Notes: generated by a model from the sequence alone, not told the origin. A DNA stretch of 64,000 nt from Massilia oculi (GCF_003143515.1 NZ_CP029343.1:2728001-2792000), one strand, 5' to 3'; positions 17,574 through 27,029 are shown, numbered from the stretch's first letter. Program-made: numbers and translations.

Positions 17574-18847
17574 TGCATGCCTCCCGATTGCGTCACTCCA
17601 GATTGCGATGCGCCCGATTGTGAGGCACCAGTGCTGCGGATCAACCAGGTGTTGGCGTCGGGCGCTTCCAGGCTGAGGTTGCGTGCCGCCAGGGCCGGGC
17701 GCAGCTGGTCGGCGGCGCCGGGATTGGCGGACTCGGGTTTGACGCGCACAGTGAGGGCGCGTTCGCGAAACTCCATTGATGCAATCGCAGGCGGCGCGCC
17801 GAGGCCGCCGATGGCTTCGCCAAGGGCCGCCGCCATCCAGGTGAATTCATCGCCGCCCACCTCGCCGCTGCCGGCCCTGGCGCGCGCGATGTTCTGCTGC
17901 ATCTGCGCCACCGGATCGATCGCCGGCTGGCCCGGATACACCGAGCGGAAGGTCTGGCTCATCTGCTGGCGCACGGCGTCGGCCTCGCGCTTCAGGCCCA
18001 GCCATTCGACGTTGAGGCCGATGACATTGACCGCCAGCGCCGCCAGGGCGAGCCGGATCGGCCAGCGCCAGCGGCGCCAGTCGCGCCGCGCCACGCCCGC
18101 CGTGCCCAGGCCGGGCACCAGGTCGAGCGCGGGACCGACCGCGCCGCCATTGCTGCTGCCGCGGGCGCCGGCGATCCAGTGCGCCCAGTTGTCGCTCTCG
18201 AGGGTGACGCCGGGGCCGGCCTCGGCCAGCAGCGCCTGGTATTCCCCCATCTGCTCGTGCTCGACGTACAGCACCAGCGGCGCATCGCCCGCCAGCGCAC
18301 GCGCCGTCTGCAGGGCCACCACCGGGGTGCCGTCGAGCGCCAGGCCGAGGCCTTCGTACTGGCTCTGGCGCAGGATCAATTCTCCCTTGCCGAAGGCGGC
18401 GCTCACGCTGCCTGGATGCAGGGGCAGGCACAATTGTTCGGGCACGGCCACCACCGCGCGCGCGCCCATCTCCAGCAGTTTGCGCACCAGCGGCTCGAGC
18501 CAGGCCTGCTGCACCACGGCCACCGGACGGCGGCCGTCGGCCATGGCCGGGCCGGCCACCAGCACGCAATCGAGCGGGTCACCCAGGATGTATTCTTCGA
18601 CCAGGGCCGGCAGCGCCGCGCGCAGGCGCGCGCCGGCCAGCGGCGGCGCCTGCACCGCCAGCAGGGTGACGTCGCTGGCGGCCAGGATCAGCACCACGCG
18701 CCGGCTGGCCGCGACCACGTCGCCCAGGTTGCGCAGCGCGCCTTCGCCCTGCTGTCCGATGGCGCCGTTGTCGCCGACCATCGCGAACCTGCACAAGGCG
18801 CCCTCGCCTTCGCTCCTGGCCGGATGCCGGATATAAAGAGTAGTCAA
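17570..18847 (-). CDS. gspL: Type II secretion protein GspL
   Basis: GspL recruits the GspE ATPase to the membrane. The 425-residue protein has a cytoplasmic actin-like domain (about 1-245), a single membrane helix near 265-290 (RWPIRLALAALAVNVIGLNV) and a periplasmic ferredoxin-like domain (about 330-415). It starts 16 bases after gspK and ends overlapping gspM by four bases. Confidence 0.9.
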   Translation of the reverse strand: MTTLYIRHPARSEGEGALCRFAMVGDNGAIGQQGEGALRNLGDVVAASRRVVLILAASDVTLLAVQAPPLAGARLRAALPALVEEYILGDPLDCVLVAGPAMADGRRPVAVVQQAWLEPLVRKLLEMGARAVVAVPEQLCLPLHPGSVSAAFGKGELILRQSQYEGLGLALDGTPVVALQTARALAGDAPLVLYVEHEQMGEYQALLAEAGPGVTLESDNWAHWIAGARGSSNGGAVGPALDLVPGLGTAGVARRDWRRWRWPIRLALAALAVNVIGLNVEWLGLKREADAVRQQMSQTFRSVYPGQPAIDPVAQMQQNIARARAGSGEVGGDEFTWMAAALGEAIGGLGAPPAIASMEFRERALTVRVKPESANPGAADQLRPALAARNLSLEAPDANTWLIRSTGASQSGASQSGVTQSGGMQ

Positions 18848-18863
18848 ACTGTCTCGCTTTCTT

Positions 18864-19859
18864 CTAGTTCTGGCGGGTCCAGATCACGTTTACGCCGCCA
18901 CCGGCGGCGCCAAGATTGGTCAGGCTGCCTTTCTGCACCAGCGATTCCGCGTCCAGCGCCGCGCGATCCAGCCGGATGCGGCTCTGCACCAGGAAATAAT
19001 TGCTGGTGATGCTGATCTTCAGCTCTCCCTGCGCACCACCCTGCTCATTGCCCCGGCACTGCAATTCGGTATTGAACTGCTGCACATCATTCCACGGCAC
19101 CCGCTTGCGCTGCTCGACCAGGGCGTTGGCCTGGGACATCGAACAGCCGGGCAATACCGCCGCCAGTACCTCGGCCGGCGCCGTGTTCACGTTGACCGTC
19201 GTCCCCTGCGCCGGCAGCACGATCACGAACGGGCGCAAGGCCTCGACCGTCTCGGGCTTGACGCCCGGCACCGCCAGCAAGTCGTCCACCCGCAGGATCG
19301 GCATCGGATTGCCCTTGCGCGGCGTCTGGGTGGTCGTGTCGGTCGCTGCGTCCGGATCCACCGTCAGCGCCTGCCCGGCGGCGACGAAATCGGCGATCGG
19401 CCGCGCCAGCCGCGGCTCTTGCCGCACATTGGTCAACAGGCGGCCGAGCACCCCGGTCTCTACGGGATCGCGCTTGCCGCCCGCCGCCAGGTTGTTCAGA
19501 TTGTAGCGCGCCGTGGCGTCGACTACCTGACCCGACAGGGATGCATTGAAATTTTCTCCCTGCACCCGCTCACGTTCGATGTATTGGTCGAGCCGGGTCT
19601 CGGCCAGCGGCGTGGCCCATATCTGCTCGAGCGAGATGCGCCCGCCGAAGGGCTGGCGCAGGATTACGCTGGCCCAGTCCAGGGCGCCGCGCTGGATCCA
19701 CTTGGTCTGCAGCTGCAGGCGCTGGTTTTCCATCGAGCGCACCTGCACCTGCTGCTGCCAGAACAGGCTGGCGACGATCGAGATCGCCAGCGTGGTCAGC
19801 AGCAGGGCCGTGACCACGGCGACGCCGCGCTGGCGGCGCGGAAGGGGCACTGGCCGCAT
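18864..19859 (-). CDS. gspK: Type II secretion minor pseudopilin GspK
   Basis: GspK caps the pseudopilus tip with GspI and GspJ. The 331-residue protein is much larger than the other pseudopilins, as is usual. It has a prepilin site RRQRG followed by VAVVTALLLTTLAIS. Position +5 is Thr rather than the conserved Glu, which is the known GspK exception. The inserted alpha domain (about 100-260) includes helix-hairpin-helix-like repeats (DDLLAVPGVKPETVEALRPF). It overlaps gspJ by one base. Confidence 0.93.
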   Translation of the reverse strand: MRPVPLPRRQRGVAVVTALLLTTLAISIVASLFWQQQVQVRSMENQRLQLQTKWIQRGALDWASVILRQPFGGRISLEQIWATPLAETRLDQYIERERVQGENFNASLSGQVVDATARYNLNNLAAGGKRDPVETGVLGRLLTNVRQEPRLARPIADFVAAGQALTVDPDAATDTTTQTPRKGNPMPILRVDDLLAVPGVKPETVEALRPFVIVLPAQGTTVNVNTAPAEVLAAVLPGCSMSQANALVEQRKRVPWNDVQQFNTELQCRGNEQGGAQGELKISITSNYFLVQSRIRLDRAALDAESLVQKGSLTNLGAAGGGVNVIWTRQN

Positions 19860-20521
19860 CAGGTGCCTCCCAGCAGGAAAGACTTGACCATCGGCTGGCC
19901 AAGGCCCTGCACGGTGAGCGCCACCTGCACGCCGGTCGGCTCGCGCGAGCGGGCCGGGCCCAGGGACGGATCGACCGGCGGGGATTGGCCCTCGCCATTG
20001 CCGCCGACCGCGGTCGGCTCATTACGCCAGGCATCGTTTTGCCAGCCCTGCACCTGCATGCCGGTCACGCCGACCTGCAGCGCGACCGACGGCGAATTCT
20101 CCGCCGGCGCATCGGAGGCGATCGCCTGCCACAGCTGGGCGATGTGGTCGAGGTCGCGCGTGCCGGGCGACTCGCGCCGCATCAGCTGGCCGTTGACCAC
20201 GCGGTAGCTGACCACCTGCAGGCGCGACGGCTCGTGTTCGACGAGGACCTTGCGCACCAGGGTCAGGCGGTCGGCGTCCCACAGCAAGGCCGGGCGGCCG
20301 CGCATGATGTCGTTGCCGGCCGCGTTCTCGCAATCGTTCTGCATCTGGGCGAAGGCCAGCTGCATGCCGCGCGTGATTTCCATCTCGTTGGTCAGCGCCA
20401 CGCGCGCGCGCACGATGCCGTCCAGCCCGCGCCAGCCGAGTACGGCCACCATGGCGAGGATGCCGATCGCCACCAGGAGTTCGACCAGCGTGAAGCCTGC
20501 ATGCCGGGACCGAGCGTTCAT
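19859..20521 (-). CDS. gspJ: Type II secretion minor pseudopilin GspJ
   Basis: This 220-residue pseudopilin has a short leader MNARSRHAG cut before FTLVELLVAIGILAMVAVLG, with Glu at +5. I chose the ATG at 20521, which overlaps the gspI stop by four bases. The open frame continues upstream inside gspI without a prepilin-like start. The body has the GspJ pattern (ALTNEMEITRGMQLAFAQMQNDCENA). It forms the tip complex with GspI and GspK. Confidence 0.94.
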   Translation of the reverse strand: MNARSRHAGFTLVELLVAIGILAMVAVLGWRGLDGIVRARVALTNEMEITRGMQLAFAQMQNDCENAAGNDIMRGRPALLWDADRLTLVRKVLVEHEPSRLQVVSYRVVNGQLMRRESPGTRDLDHIAQLWQAIASDAPAENSPSVALQVGVTGMQVQGWQNDAWRNEPTAVGGNGEGQSPPVDPSLGPARSREPTGVQVALTVQGLGQPMVKSFLLGGT

Positions 20522-20916
20522 ATCGGGGAAGGCCTCAAGACCAGTTGGATGAGTTTGACAATGCGGCGCCCCGGGTTGTCGGCGTCGAACACCGAGACTT
20601 CGATCCTGCGCAACAGCGGGTTGGGACTGACCAGCACTTCTTCTTCGCATATCAGGTTCAGGTCGCCTTGCGGGCAGGGAAAGCTGCGCTTGCCGATCTC
20701 GGGAAATTCGCGGCCCAGGCGGATCTGCACGAGCCGGTTCTCGGCCGACCAGGTCGCCATCATCGAGGCGCGCAGGCCGGCGCTGTTGGACGTCAGGCTG
20801 CCCACCGCGCGCAGGCCGGCGGCCAGCGCGGTGCCGACGATGACCAGCGCCACCAGCACTTCGAGCAGGGTGAATCCGGAAACTGGGCGAGACGGCATCA
20901 TGGTCCTGGACGTCAT
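20518..20916 (-). CDS. gspI: Type II secretion minor pseudopilin GspI
   Basis: This 132-residue pseudopilin has the prepilin site PVSG/FTLLEVLVALVIVGTALAAGL with Glu at +5. A pair of cysteines (PCPQGDLNLICEEE) lies in the globular domain. It nucleates the pseudopilus tip with GspJ and GspK. It overlaps gspH and gspJ by four bases each. Confidence 0.93.
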   Translation of the reverse strand: MTSRTMMPSRPVSGFTLLEVLVALVIVGTALAAGLRAVGSLTSNSAGLRASMMATWSAENRLVQIRLGREFPEIGKRSFPCPQGDLNLICEEEVLVSPNPLLRRIEVSVFDADNPGRRIVKLIQLVLRPSPI

Positions 20917-21404
20917 TCGACAGTGAAGTGGCCGACGCCGTCGGCGCGGATCGCGACCGCGTTGGCGCCCGAGGCCAGCGTCAGCACGAAGGGACGGTCG
21001 ACCGGCTCGCGGCCAAACGTGATGCGCAGCATGTCCGGACCGCCGCTTCCAGCTCCAGTTCCGGATGGCTCGAGCTGAAGGCGCAGCGGTGGATTCTTGA
21101 AGCTGCGCTCGCGCAGCAGGTCGTCGCGCGTGACCGGCTCCCAGCCGGTGTCGCCGCGCACCATGAAGCGGTAGCGCTCGCCGTTGGCGTCGAACGCGAC
21201 CAGGCGGTTACGCACGATGGCCTCGTCGCGCGCCAGCTGCAGCAGCAGCGCGATGCGCCTGGCCTCGTTCTCGAGGTCCTGGCGCGGGCTCGGGAGCGCG
21301 TTCAGCGTAGCCAGTCCCAGCGTGATGCCGATGATGACCATCACGACCAGCAGCTCCACCAGGGTGAAGCCGGAGGATGCGCCCCGCGCGCGCCAGGCCG
21401 GCAT
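20913..21404 (-). CDS. gspH: Type II secretion minor pseudopilin GspH
   Basis: This 163-residue pseudopilin has the leader MPAWRARGASSG and cleavage before FTLVELLVVMVIIGITLGLA. GspT/H family features follow (NEARRIALLLQLARDEAIVRN). It sits 12 bases after gspG and bridges the GspG shaft to the GspIJK tip. Confidence 0.93.
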   Translation of the reverse strand: MPAWRARGASSGFTLVELLVVMVIIGITLGLATLNALPSPRQDLENEARRIALLLQLARDEAIVRNRLVAFDANGERYRFMVRGDTGWEPVTRDDLLRERSFKNPPLRLQLEPSGTGAGSGGPDMLRITFGREPVDRPFVLTLASGANAVAIRADGVGHFTVE

Positions 21405-21416
21405 GGGAAGGATGTC

Positions 21417-21854
21417 TTACTGCCAGGAACCGACGTCGGCATCCTCGCCGTTGCCGCCCGGCTGGCCGTCGGCGCCGTAGGAGAACACGTCGATCTCGCC
21501 CTTTACGCCCGGCGACAGGTATTGGTAGGAATTGCCCCACGGGTCCTTCGGCAGCTTCTCGATGTAGCCGCCTTCTTTCCAGCCGTTGGCAGCCGGGCCG
21601 GAGGTCGGCTTGGCGATCAGGGCGTTCAGGCCCTGCTCGGTGGTCGGATAGCGCTGGTTGTCGAGCTTGTACAACTTGAGAGCCTGCATCATGGTGGCGA
21701 TGTCGACCTTGGCGGCAGTGACGCGCGACTCGCCCGTGCGGCCCAGCAATTTAGGCACGACCAGTGCGCCGAGGATGCCGATGATGACCACGACGACCAT
21801 GATCTCGACCAGGGTAAAGCCGCGGGCGCGACGTTGTGTACGTTGGAAATTCAT
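21417..21854 (-). CDS. gspG: Type II secretion major pseudopilin GspG
   Basis: GspG is the repeated subunit of the pseudopilus. The 145-residue protein has the prepilin site RRARG/FTLVEIMVVVVIIGILGALV with Glu at +5. The GspG signature is KVDIATMMQALKLYKLDNQRYPTTEQGLNAL, and the calcium-binding loop region is near the C-terminus. The start is the ATG at 21854 (MNFQRTQRRARG). An in-frame ATG at 21917 would give an improbable 22-residue extension. It is the first gene of the 12-gene gspGHIJKLMNDEFC operon. No prepilin peptidase (gspO) is in the window. Confidence 0.96.
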   Translation of the reverse strand: MNFQRTQRRARGFTLVEIMVVVVIIGILGALVVPKLLGRTGESRVTAAKVDIATMMQALKLYKLDNQRYPTTEQGLNALIAKPTSGPAANGWKEGGYIEKLPKDPWGNSYQYLSPGVKGEIDVFSYGADGQPGGNGEDADVGSWQ

Positions 21855-21894
21855 ATGCAGTGTGATTAGGCTGGTGAATCGGTGGAGCCGGGAC

Positions 21895-21922
21895 AGTATA
21901 CGGCCGAAATATGACAAGATAA
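21895..21922 (-). promoter_or_regulatory. Candidate promoter of the gsp operon
   Basis: On the minus strand TTATCT and TATACT are separated by 16 bases, ending about 40 bases upstream of the gspG start. The -10 matches the sigma-70 consensus in five of six bases. The -35 is weak. Confidence 0.4.
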
Positions 21923-22048
21923 TACTGCGGATGAATCTGCGTACAAAATTGTGCGAATGATTACATCGCTACCGGCGGCGGGTGTGCAATTGTAAGCTAC
22001 CTACGCTCGTCACGACACCTTGGATCCGTACCCTTAAGCCGCCCCTCA

Positions 22049-22819
22049 TCAAACCTCGTTCGGTCCGCTACTGCGCGTGGCGCATACCGGACAAGCGGCA
22101 TTGCGCGCCACCTTGACGCCAGTCCACTCCATGAATTTTCCGTCCAGCATGAGCAGGCGGCCGACCAGGGACTCGCCGATGCCCGCGATCAGCTTCATCG
22201 CTTCGGCGGCCTGGACCGCGCCGACGATGCCGACCAGCGGGGCGAACACCCCCATGGTGCTGCAGGCAACGTCCTCAAAGCCGCTGTCTTCAGGGAACAG
22301 GCAGGCATAGCACGGGGCATCGGGCTGGCGCGGGTCGAATACGGACAGCTGGCCGTCGAAGCGGATCGCCGCCCCCGACACCAGCGGCACGCCGGCCGCG
22401 ACGCAGGCGCGGTTGACCGCGTGACGGGTGGCGAAGTTGTCGCTGCAGTCGAGCACGACGGTGGCCGTGCGCGCCAGCGCCAGCAGGCGCTCGGGGCCGG
22501 CCCGTTCGTTCAGGGCGACCACCTCGATCTCGGGATTGATCGCCAGCAGGGCCGCGCGCCCGGACTCGACCTTCGGCTGGCCGATGCGCTCGGTCGTGTG
22601 CATGACCTGGCGCTGCAGATTGGTGAGGTCGACCGTGTCGTCGTCGACCAGGGTGATGCGGCCGATGCCGCCAGAGGCCAGGTAGAGGGCGGCCGGCGAG
22701 CCGAGCCCGCCGGCGCCGATCACCAGGGCATGGGCCGCGAGCAGGCGCTGCTGGCCTTCGATGCCGATGTCGTCGAGCAGGATGTGGCGCGAGTAGCGCA
22801 GGAGCTGGTTGTCGTTCAT
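22049..22819 (-). CDS. moeB: MoeB/ThiF/HesA-type adenylyltransferase
   Basis: This 256-residue E1-like enzyme adenylates the C-terminal glycine of a small sulfur-carrier protein (MoaD in molybdopterin synthesis, or ThiS). It has the ATP-binding GAGGLGS at 35-41, the Arg-containing DLTNLQRQV, catalytic Cys186 in VACSTMG, and the zinc pair motifs CYAC (170, 173) and CPVC (near 243-246). There is no rhodanese domain. It is the last gene of the gpmA-envC-ctp-moeB transcription unit. The sequence alone does not separate MoeB from ThiF. Confidence 0.88.
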   Translation of the reverse strand: MNDNQLLRYSRHILLDDIGIEGQQRLLAAHALVIGAGGLGSPAALYLASGGIGRITLVDDDTVDLTNLQRQVMHTTERIGQPKVESGRAALLAINPEIEVVALNERAGPERLLALARTATVVLDCSDNFATRHAVNRACVAAGVPLVSGAAIRFDGQLSVFDPRQPDAPCYACLFPEDSGFEDVACSTMGVFAPLVGIVGAVQAAEAMKLIAGIGESLVGRLLMLDGKFMEWTGVKVARNAACPVCATRSSGPNEV

Positions 22820-22855
22820 GTGGGTCGCCCCGACCTCATTTCGTCGGCGGCGCCT

Positions 22856-24304
22856 TCAATTCAGGCAATTTCTGCTCCGCCCCGGCAGCGGCGCCGGCGC
22901 GGGTTTGTCTTCGTCGGGCACGCCCTTGGCCAGCTGCACCGGCAAGCCCTTGAAATGCTTGATCGCCTGCGCCAATTGAAAATCGTCCTGGCCGCCGAAC
23001 TCGATCGGCTTGCGGTCCTTCAGCAGGGCCAGCGCGCGCTGCTGCTGCGCCAGGCTCGGGTTCTGGTCCTTGGGCGCCGCTTCCTTCTCGCCTTCGGCCG
23101 CCAGGTGGCGCTGCAAGTCCGCTTCGCGCACGCGCAGGGCGTTCAGCAGGTCGCCCTCGGCGCTTTCGTCGACCTGCATATCGGGTTCGATGCCGGTGGC
23201 CTGGATCGGCCGCCCTTTCGGCGTGTAGTAGCGCGCCGTGGTCAGCTTGATCGCGGTGTCTTCCGACAGTTGCCGCAAGGTCTGCACCGAGCCCTTGCCG
23301 AAGGTGCGGCTGCCCATCACGATCGCGCGCTGGTAATCCTGCAGGGCGCCGGCCACGATTTCGGAAGCCGATGCCGAGCCGCCATTGACCAGCACCACCA
23401 TCGGCACCGATTTGAGGCCGGCCGGCAAGCCCGCCAGCGGGTCGCCACGCTGGGCGTAGAATTCGCGCCGGCCATAGAAGTTCTGGTTCGAATCCGCGAT
23501 CTGGCCCTTGGTACTGACGATCACCTGGTCCGGCTGCGGCAGGAAGGCCGCCGAGACGCCGATCGCGCCCGGCAGCAGGCCGCCCGGGTCGTTGCGCAGG
23601 TCGAGCACCAGGCCCTTGATGTCGGGTTGTTCGGCGTACAGTTCTTTGGTTTTCTTGGCCAGCTCGTCCAGGGTGTTTTCCTGGAACTGGCTGATGCGCA
23701 GCCAGGCATAGCCGGGCTCGACCATCTTGGCCTTGACGCTGACGACCTTGATTTCCTGGCGCGCGATCGGCACCACCCAGGGCTTGTCTTCGCCGGGACG
23801 GGCGATGGTGAGCGTGACCTTGCTGCCGACCTTGCCGCGCATGCGCTTGATCGCCTCGTCGGACGACATATTGCGCACGGGGACGTTGTCGATGCGGGTG
23901 ATCAGGTCGCCCGGCTTGATGCCGGCCTTGAAGGCGGGCGTATCCTCGATCGGCGACACCACCTTGATATAGCCGTCCTCGTTCGAGATCTCGACGCCGA
24001 CGCCCACGAACTTGCCCTGCACCGCCTCGCGCATGTCGCGGAAGGCCTTCGGGTCGAGGTAGACCGAGTGCGGGTCGAGCGAGGCGACCATGCCGCCGAT
24101 CGCTTCCGACAGCAGCTTCTTGTCTTCCACCGGCTCGACGTAGTCGGTCTTGATCAGGCCATACACGTCGGCCAGCTGGCGCAGCTCGTCGAGCGGCAAG
24201 GGCGCGCCGGCCTTTTGCGCATGGGCCGAGAGCTGGAACGATGCCGCCACGCCAACCAGGACGCCCACGCCGACCAGCCCGAAATGCTTTGCTTTCATGC
24301 CCAT
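22856..24304 (-). CDS. C-terminal processing peptidase, S41 family
   Basis: This 482-residue periplasmic protease of the Prc/CtpA type has an N-terminal signal or anchor helix (about 8-28). A PDZ domain follows at about 95-180 (GVGVEISNEDGYIKVVSPIEDTPAFKAGIKPGD), and then the S41 catalytic domain. The Ser-Lys dyad is visible as S312 in GGSASASE and K337 in TFGKGS, with the family's 25-residue spacing. The C-terminal 70 residues are charged and Pro-rich. It is located directly after the EnvC-like gene. That pairing suggests a role in cell-wall hydrolase control. Confidence 0.93.
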   Translation of the reverse strand: MGMKAKHFGLVGVGVLVGVAASFQLSAHAQKAGAPLPLDELRQLADVYGLIKTDYVEPVEDKKLLSEAIGGMVASLDPHSVYLDPKAFRDMREAVQGKFVGVGVEISNEDGYIKVVSPIEDTPAFKAGIKPGDLITRIDNVPVRNMSSDEAIKRMRGKVGSKVTLTIARPGEDKPWVVPIARQEIKVVSVKAKMVEPGYAWLRISQFQENTLDELAKKTKELYAEQPDIKGLVLDLRNDPGGLLPGAIGVSAAFLPQPDQVIVSTKGQIADSNQNFYGRREFYAQRGDPLAGLPAGLKSVPMVVLVNGGSASASEIVAGALQDYQRAIVMGSRTFGKGSVQTLRQLSEDTAIKLTTARYYTPKGRPIQATGIEPDMQVDESAEGDLLNALRVREADLQRHLAAEGEKEAAPKDQNPSLAQQQRALALLKDRKPIEFGGQDDFQLAQAIKHFKGLPVQLAKGVPDEDKPAPAPLPGRSRNCLN

Positions 24305-24316
24305 GTTATGCCTTGT

Positions 24317-25786
24317 CTAGAACCTGACCCAGCCCGCCGGATCGATGGCCTTGCCGCGATGCCTGAGCTCAAAGTATAGCCCCGATTCCTCGTTGCCACC
24401 GGTATTGCCGGCACTGGCCACCGCCTCGCCGGCGCGCACGCTGTCGCCGGGACGCTTGAGCAGCGACTGGTTGTTGCCGTAGATCGACAGGTAGCCGTCG
24501 CCGTGGTCGATGATGATCAGGTTGCCGAAGCCGCGCATCCAGTCGGCATGCACCACCCGGCCCGGCGCCACGGCGCGCACCTCGGATCCTTCGGCGGCCT
24601 TGATGAAATTGCCCTTCCAGGTCGGGCCGTCGCCGCGGCGTCCGCCGAAACGGGCCGCGACCGTGCCGTTGACCGGGCTGGCCATGCGGCCCTTGAGCGC
24701 CGTGAACGAGCCGCTGGCTGCGGCCGGCCCCAGGATCGGCGGCGGCGGCTCGCTCGGACCGGGGTCTTCCTGGTCCGGCTCCTGGGCCAGGATCGGCGCC
24801 TCCTTGATCGGTTCGGGCATCGGCTTGGGCTTGGCGCCCGGCCTGGCGTTCTCGCGCGCGATGCGCTCGCGTTCGCGGTCACGCTCGGCCTTCTCGGCCG
24901 CCGCTTTCGCGCGCGCGGCCGCCAGCGCCTTCGCCTTGGCCTCGGCCGCGGCCTTGGCCTTGGCGCGTTTCGCCGCCAGGGCGGCCTGGCGCTTGCGCTC
25001 GGCTTCTTCCTGCTCGCGGATCAGGCGTTCGAGGCGGGTGACCAGGCCCGACATGCGTTCTTCGTCCTGCTCAAGGCGATCGGCCTGCTTGCGCTGGTCG
25101 GCCAGGCGGGTCGACAAGGTGTTGAGCAGCGCCGCCCGCTTGGCTTTTTCCGTCTCCAGCAGCGCCTTCTGGTCGAGCTGCTCCTGGGCGATTTCTTCCA
25201 GCTCTTGCTGGGCGTTCTCGACCTGGTCGCGGTTGGCCTCGACTTGCGCCAGGTTGCCGCGCAGCGAGCCGAGCAGGCGCGCCTGGGCCTGGGAGACATA
25301 GGCCATCAATTGCAGGTCGCGGCTGATGCGGTTCGGGTTGTCGCCCGATAGCAGCAGCTTGATCCGGTCTTCGTTGCCAGCCACATAGTGCTCGCGCAAC
25401 AGCTTGGCCAGCTGCTTTTGCTGGGCGGCGATGGTCTGGTTCAGCTGTTCCTGCTGCGCGGCCAGGTCTTGCAGGCGCGTATTGGTGGCGCCCTGCTCTT
25501 CCTGCAGGTCGCGCAGCGCCCGGTTGGCGTTGGAAATGGCGGCCTCGGACTCGGCCAGCGTGTCGGCCGCGTCTTCCTTGGCGCTTTCGGTCTGGCTGAT
25601 GTCGCGCTTGATCGCCTGCAGCTTTTGCTGGATGCCGGCGCGCTGCTTCTCGGCCGCCGCTTTCTGGCGGCTGCGCTCGGTCTGGCGCTGGGCCCAGGCG
25701 TCGGTAGAAAACGCGCCGGACAGCGCGACCGCCAGCAGCGTACTCATGAGTACGCTGCCGGCTCCCTTCGTGAATGGCAAATGCAA
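24317..25786 (-). CDS. envC: EnvC-like murein hydrolase activator with degenerate M23 domain
   Basis: This 489-residue periplasmic protein has a signal peptide (about 1-32, ending DAWAQ), two long coiled coils (about 33-275), an Ala/Lys/Glu-rich and then Pro-rich linker (275-365), and a C-terminal LytM/M23 domain (about 370-489). The zinc ligands of active M23 peptidases are missing. The HxxxD position reads WKGNF, the Y-x-H position reads YGNN, and the HLHFE motif reads LYFEL. This is the EnvC pattern, where the domain activates AmiA/AmiB amidases at the septum. It sits between gpmA and the S41 protease, three bases from gpmA. Confidence 0.9.
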   Translation of the reverse strand: MHLPFTKGAGSVLMSTLLAVALSGAFSTDAWAQRQTERSRQKAAAEKQRAGIQQKLQAIKRDISQTESAKEDAADTLAESEAAISNANRALRDLQEEQGATNTRLQDLAAQQEQLNQTIAAQQKQLAKLLREHYVAGNEDRIKLLLSGDNPNRISRDLQLMAYVSQAQARLLGSLRGNLAQVEANRDQVENAQQELEEIAQEQLDQKALLETEKAKRAALLNTLSTRLADQRKQADRLEQDEERMSGLVTRLERLIREQEEAERKRQAALAAKRAKAKAAAEAKAKALAAARAKAAAEKAERDRERERIARENARPGAKPKPMPEPIKEAPILAQEPDQEDPGPSEPPPPILGPAAASGSFTALKGRMASPVNGTVAARFGGRRGDGPTWKGNFIKAAEGSEVRAVAPGRVVHADWMRGFGNLIIIDHGDGYLSIYGNNQSLLKRPGDSVRAGEAVASAGNTGGNEESGLYFELRHRGKAIDPAGWVRF

Positions 25787-25789
25787 GAC

Positions 25790-26536
25790 TTACTTTGCCT
25801 TCCCTTGGTTGGCCACGGCCGCCATGGCGGCGGCGATCGCTTCCTGGTCGCCCAGGTAGTAGTGCTTGATCGGCTTCAGGTCGGCGTCCAGCTCATACAC
25901 CAGCGGCTGGCCGTTGGGGATGTTCAGGCCGACGATGTCGGCGTCGCTGATGTTGTCCAGCATCTTGATGATGGCGCGCAGGCTGTTGCCGTGGGCCGAG
26001 ATCAGGATCTTCTTGCCGGCGCGGATCGCGGGAGCGATCTCGTCGTTCCAGGCCGGCATCACGCGCGCCACGGTGTCCTTCAGGCATTCGGTCAGCGGGA
26101 TCTGGTCTTCCCTCAGGCCCGCATAGCGCGGATCGCCGAACGAGGTGCGCTCGTCGTCCTTCTCGAGCGCCGGCGGCGGGGTGTCGTAGCTGCGGCGCCA
26201 GACCAGCACCTGCTCGTCGCCGAACTTGGCGGCGGTCTCGGCCTTGTCCAGGCCCTGGAGGGCGCCGTAGTGGCGTTCGTTCAGGCGCCAGTCGTTCTTG
26301 ACGGGCAGGTACATCATGTCCATCTCGTCCATCGCCAGCCACAGGGTGCGGATGGCACGCTTGAGCACCGAGGTGTAGGCCACGTCGAAGGTGAAGCCGG
26401 CTTCCTTGAGCACGCGGCCGGCGGCTTTCGCCTCGGCCACGCCTTTTTCGGTCAGGTCGACGTCGGTCCAGCCGGTGAAGCGGTTTTCCAGGTTCCAGGT
26501 GGATTCGCCGTGGCGCATGAATACGATCTTGTACAT
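25790..26536 (-). CDS. gpmA: 2,3-bisphosphoglycerate-dependent phosphoglycerate mutase
   Basis: GpmA interconverts 3- and 2-phosphoglycerate in glycolysis and gluconeogenesis. The 248-residue protein has the phosphohistidine motif RHGESTWN at 8-15, [24 protein letters not shown] with the catalytic Glu, and the second catalytic His in SAHGNSLRA. The length is standard. It is the first gene of the minus-strand unit and is divergent from the rhodanese gene. Confidence 0.97.
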   Translation of the reverse strand: MYKIVFMRHGESTWNLENRFTGWTDVDLTEKGVAEAKAAGRVLKEAGFTFDVAYTSVLKRAIRTLWLAMDEMDMMYLPVKNDWRLNERHYGALQGLDKAETAAKFGDEQVLVWRRSYDTPPPALEKDDERTSFGDPRYAGLREDQIPLTECLKDTVARVMPAWNDEIAPAIRAGKKILISAHGNSLRAIIKMLDNISDADIVGLNIPNGQPLVYELDADLKPIKHYYLGDQEAIAAAMAAVANQGKAK

Positions 26537-26564
26537 TAGTCTCTTCTTCTCGAAAAAATTCTGG

Positions 26565-26595
26565 TTGAAGTCCGGTCCGGCATCTATTTTATAAT
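26565..26595 (+). promoter_or_regulatory. Candidate promoter of the rhodanese-grxC-secB side
   Basis: A consensus -10 TATAAT (26590-26595) lies 32 bases upstream of the GTG start of the rhodanese gene. The nearest -35-like element TTGAAG is 19 bases away, somewhat longer than ideal. Confidence 0.5.
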
Positions 26596-26627
26596 GCCCC
26601 GATTCAGTTCAACCAATCGGAACCCTT

Positions 26628-27029
26628 GTGAATTTCTTACTCGATAATATCTTCGTTGTTGCGATCGCCGTGATTTCGGGTGTCGCCCTGCTGTGGCCGG
26701 CATTGGCGCCGCGCGGAAAACGCGCGACGCCGCTGCAGGTGACGCAGATGATCAACCGCGGCAAGACCACCGTGGTCGACGTACGCAGCGCGGAAGAATT
26801 CGCGGCAGGCCACCTGCGCGACGCGAAACACATCCCGCTGGCAGACTTGGGCAATCGCATCGGCGAACTGGACAAGTCGAAGAACCGTACCGTCGTGGTG
26901 GTGTGCCAGACCGGCGCCCGTGGCGACAAGGCCGCACGCCAGTTGCAGGCGGCCGGCTTCGAAGACGTCCACAGCCTGGAAGGCGGCCTGACGGCCTGGA
27001 CGGCTGCGGGACTGCCGGTCACGAAGTAA
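26628..27029 (+). CDS. Membrane-anchored single-domain rhodanese
   Basis: This 133-residue protein has an N-terminal membrane helix (about 5-24) followed by one rhodanese domain (about 32-130). The active-site loop is C93-QTGARGD, the expected six-residue loop of sulfurtransferases that act on sulfur rather than on phosphate. The start is GTG at 26628. No ATG gives the conserved anchor. The gene order with grxC and secB is common in Burkholderiales. The role is persulfide handling at the inner membrane, with the acceptor unknown. Confidence 0.9.
   Translation: MNFLLDNIFVVAIAVISGVALLWPALAPRGKRATPLQVTQMINRGKTTVVDVRSAEEFAAGHLRDAKHIPLADLGNRIGELDKSKNRTVVVVCQTGARGDKAARQLQAAGFEDVHSLEGGLTAWTAAGLPVTK

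Noticed and set aside
22421..24379. A 652-codon open frame on the plus strand over moeB and the S41 protease
   Set aside because: Antisense shadow of two clear genes, with no ribosome binding site and no recognisable motif.
24317..25786. The EnvC-like protein as an active M23 endopeptidase
   Set aside because: The zinc-binding His and Asp residues of active M23 enzymes are replaced, so an activator role is more consistent.
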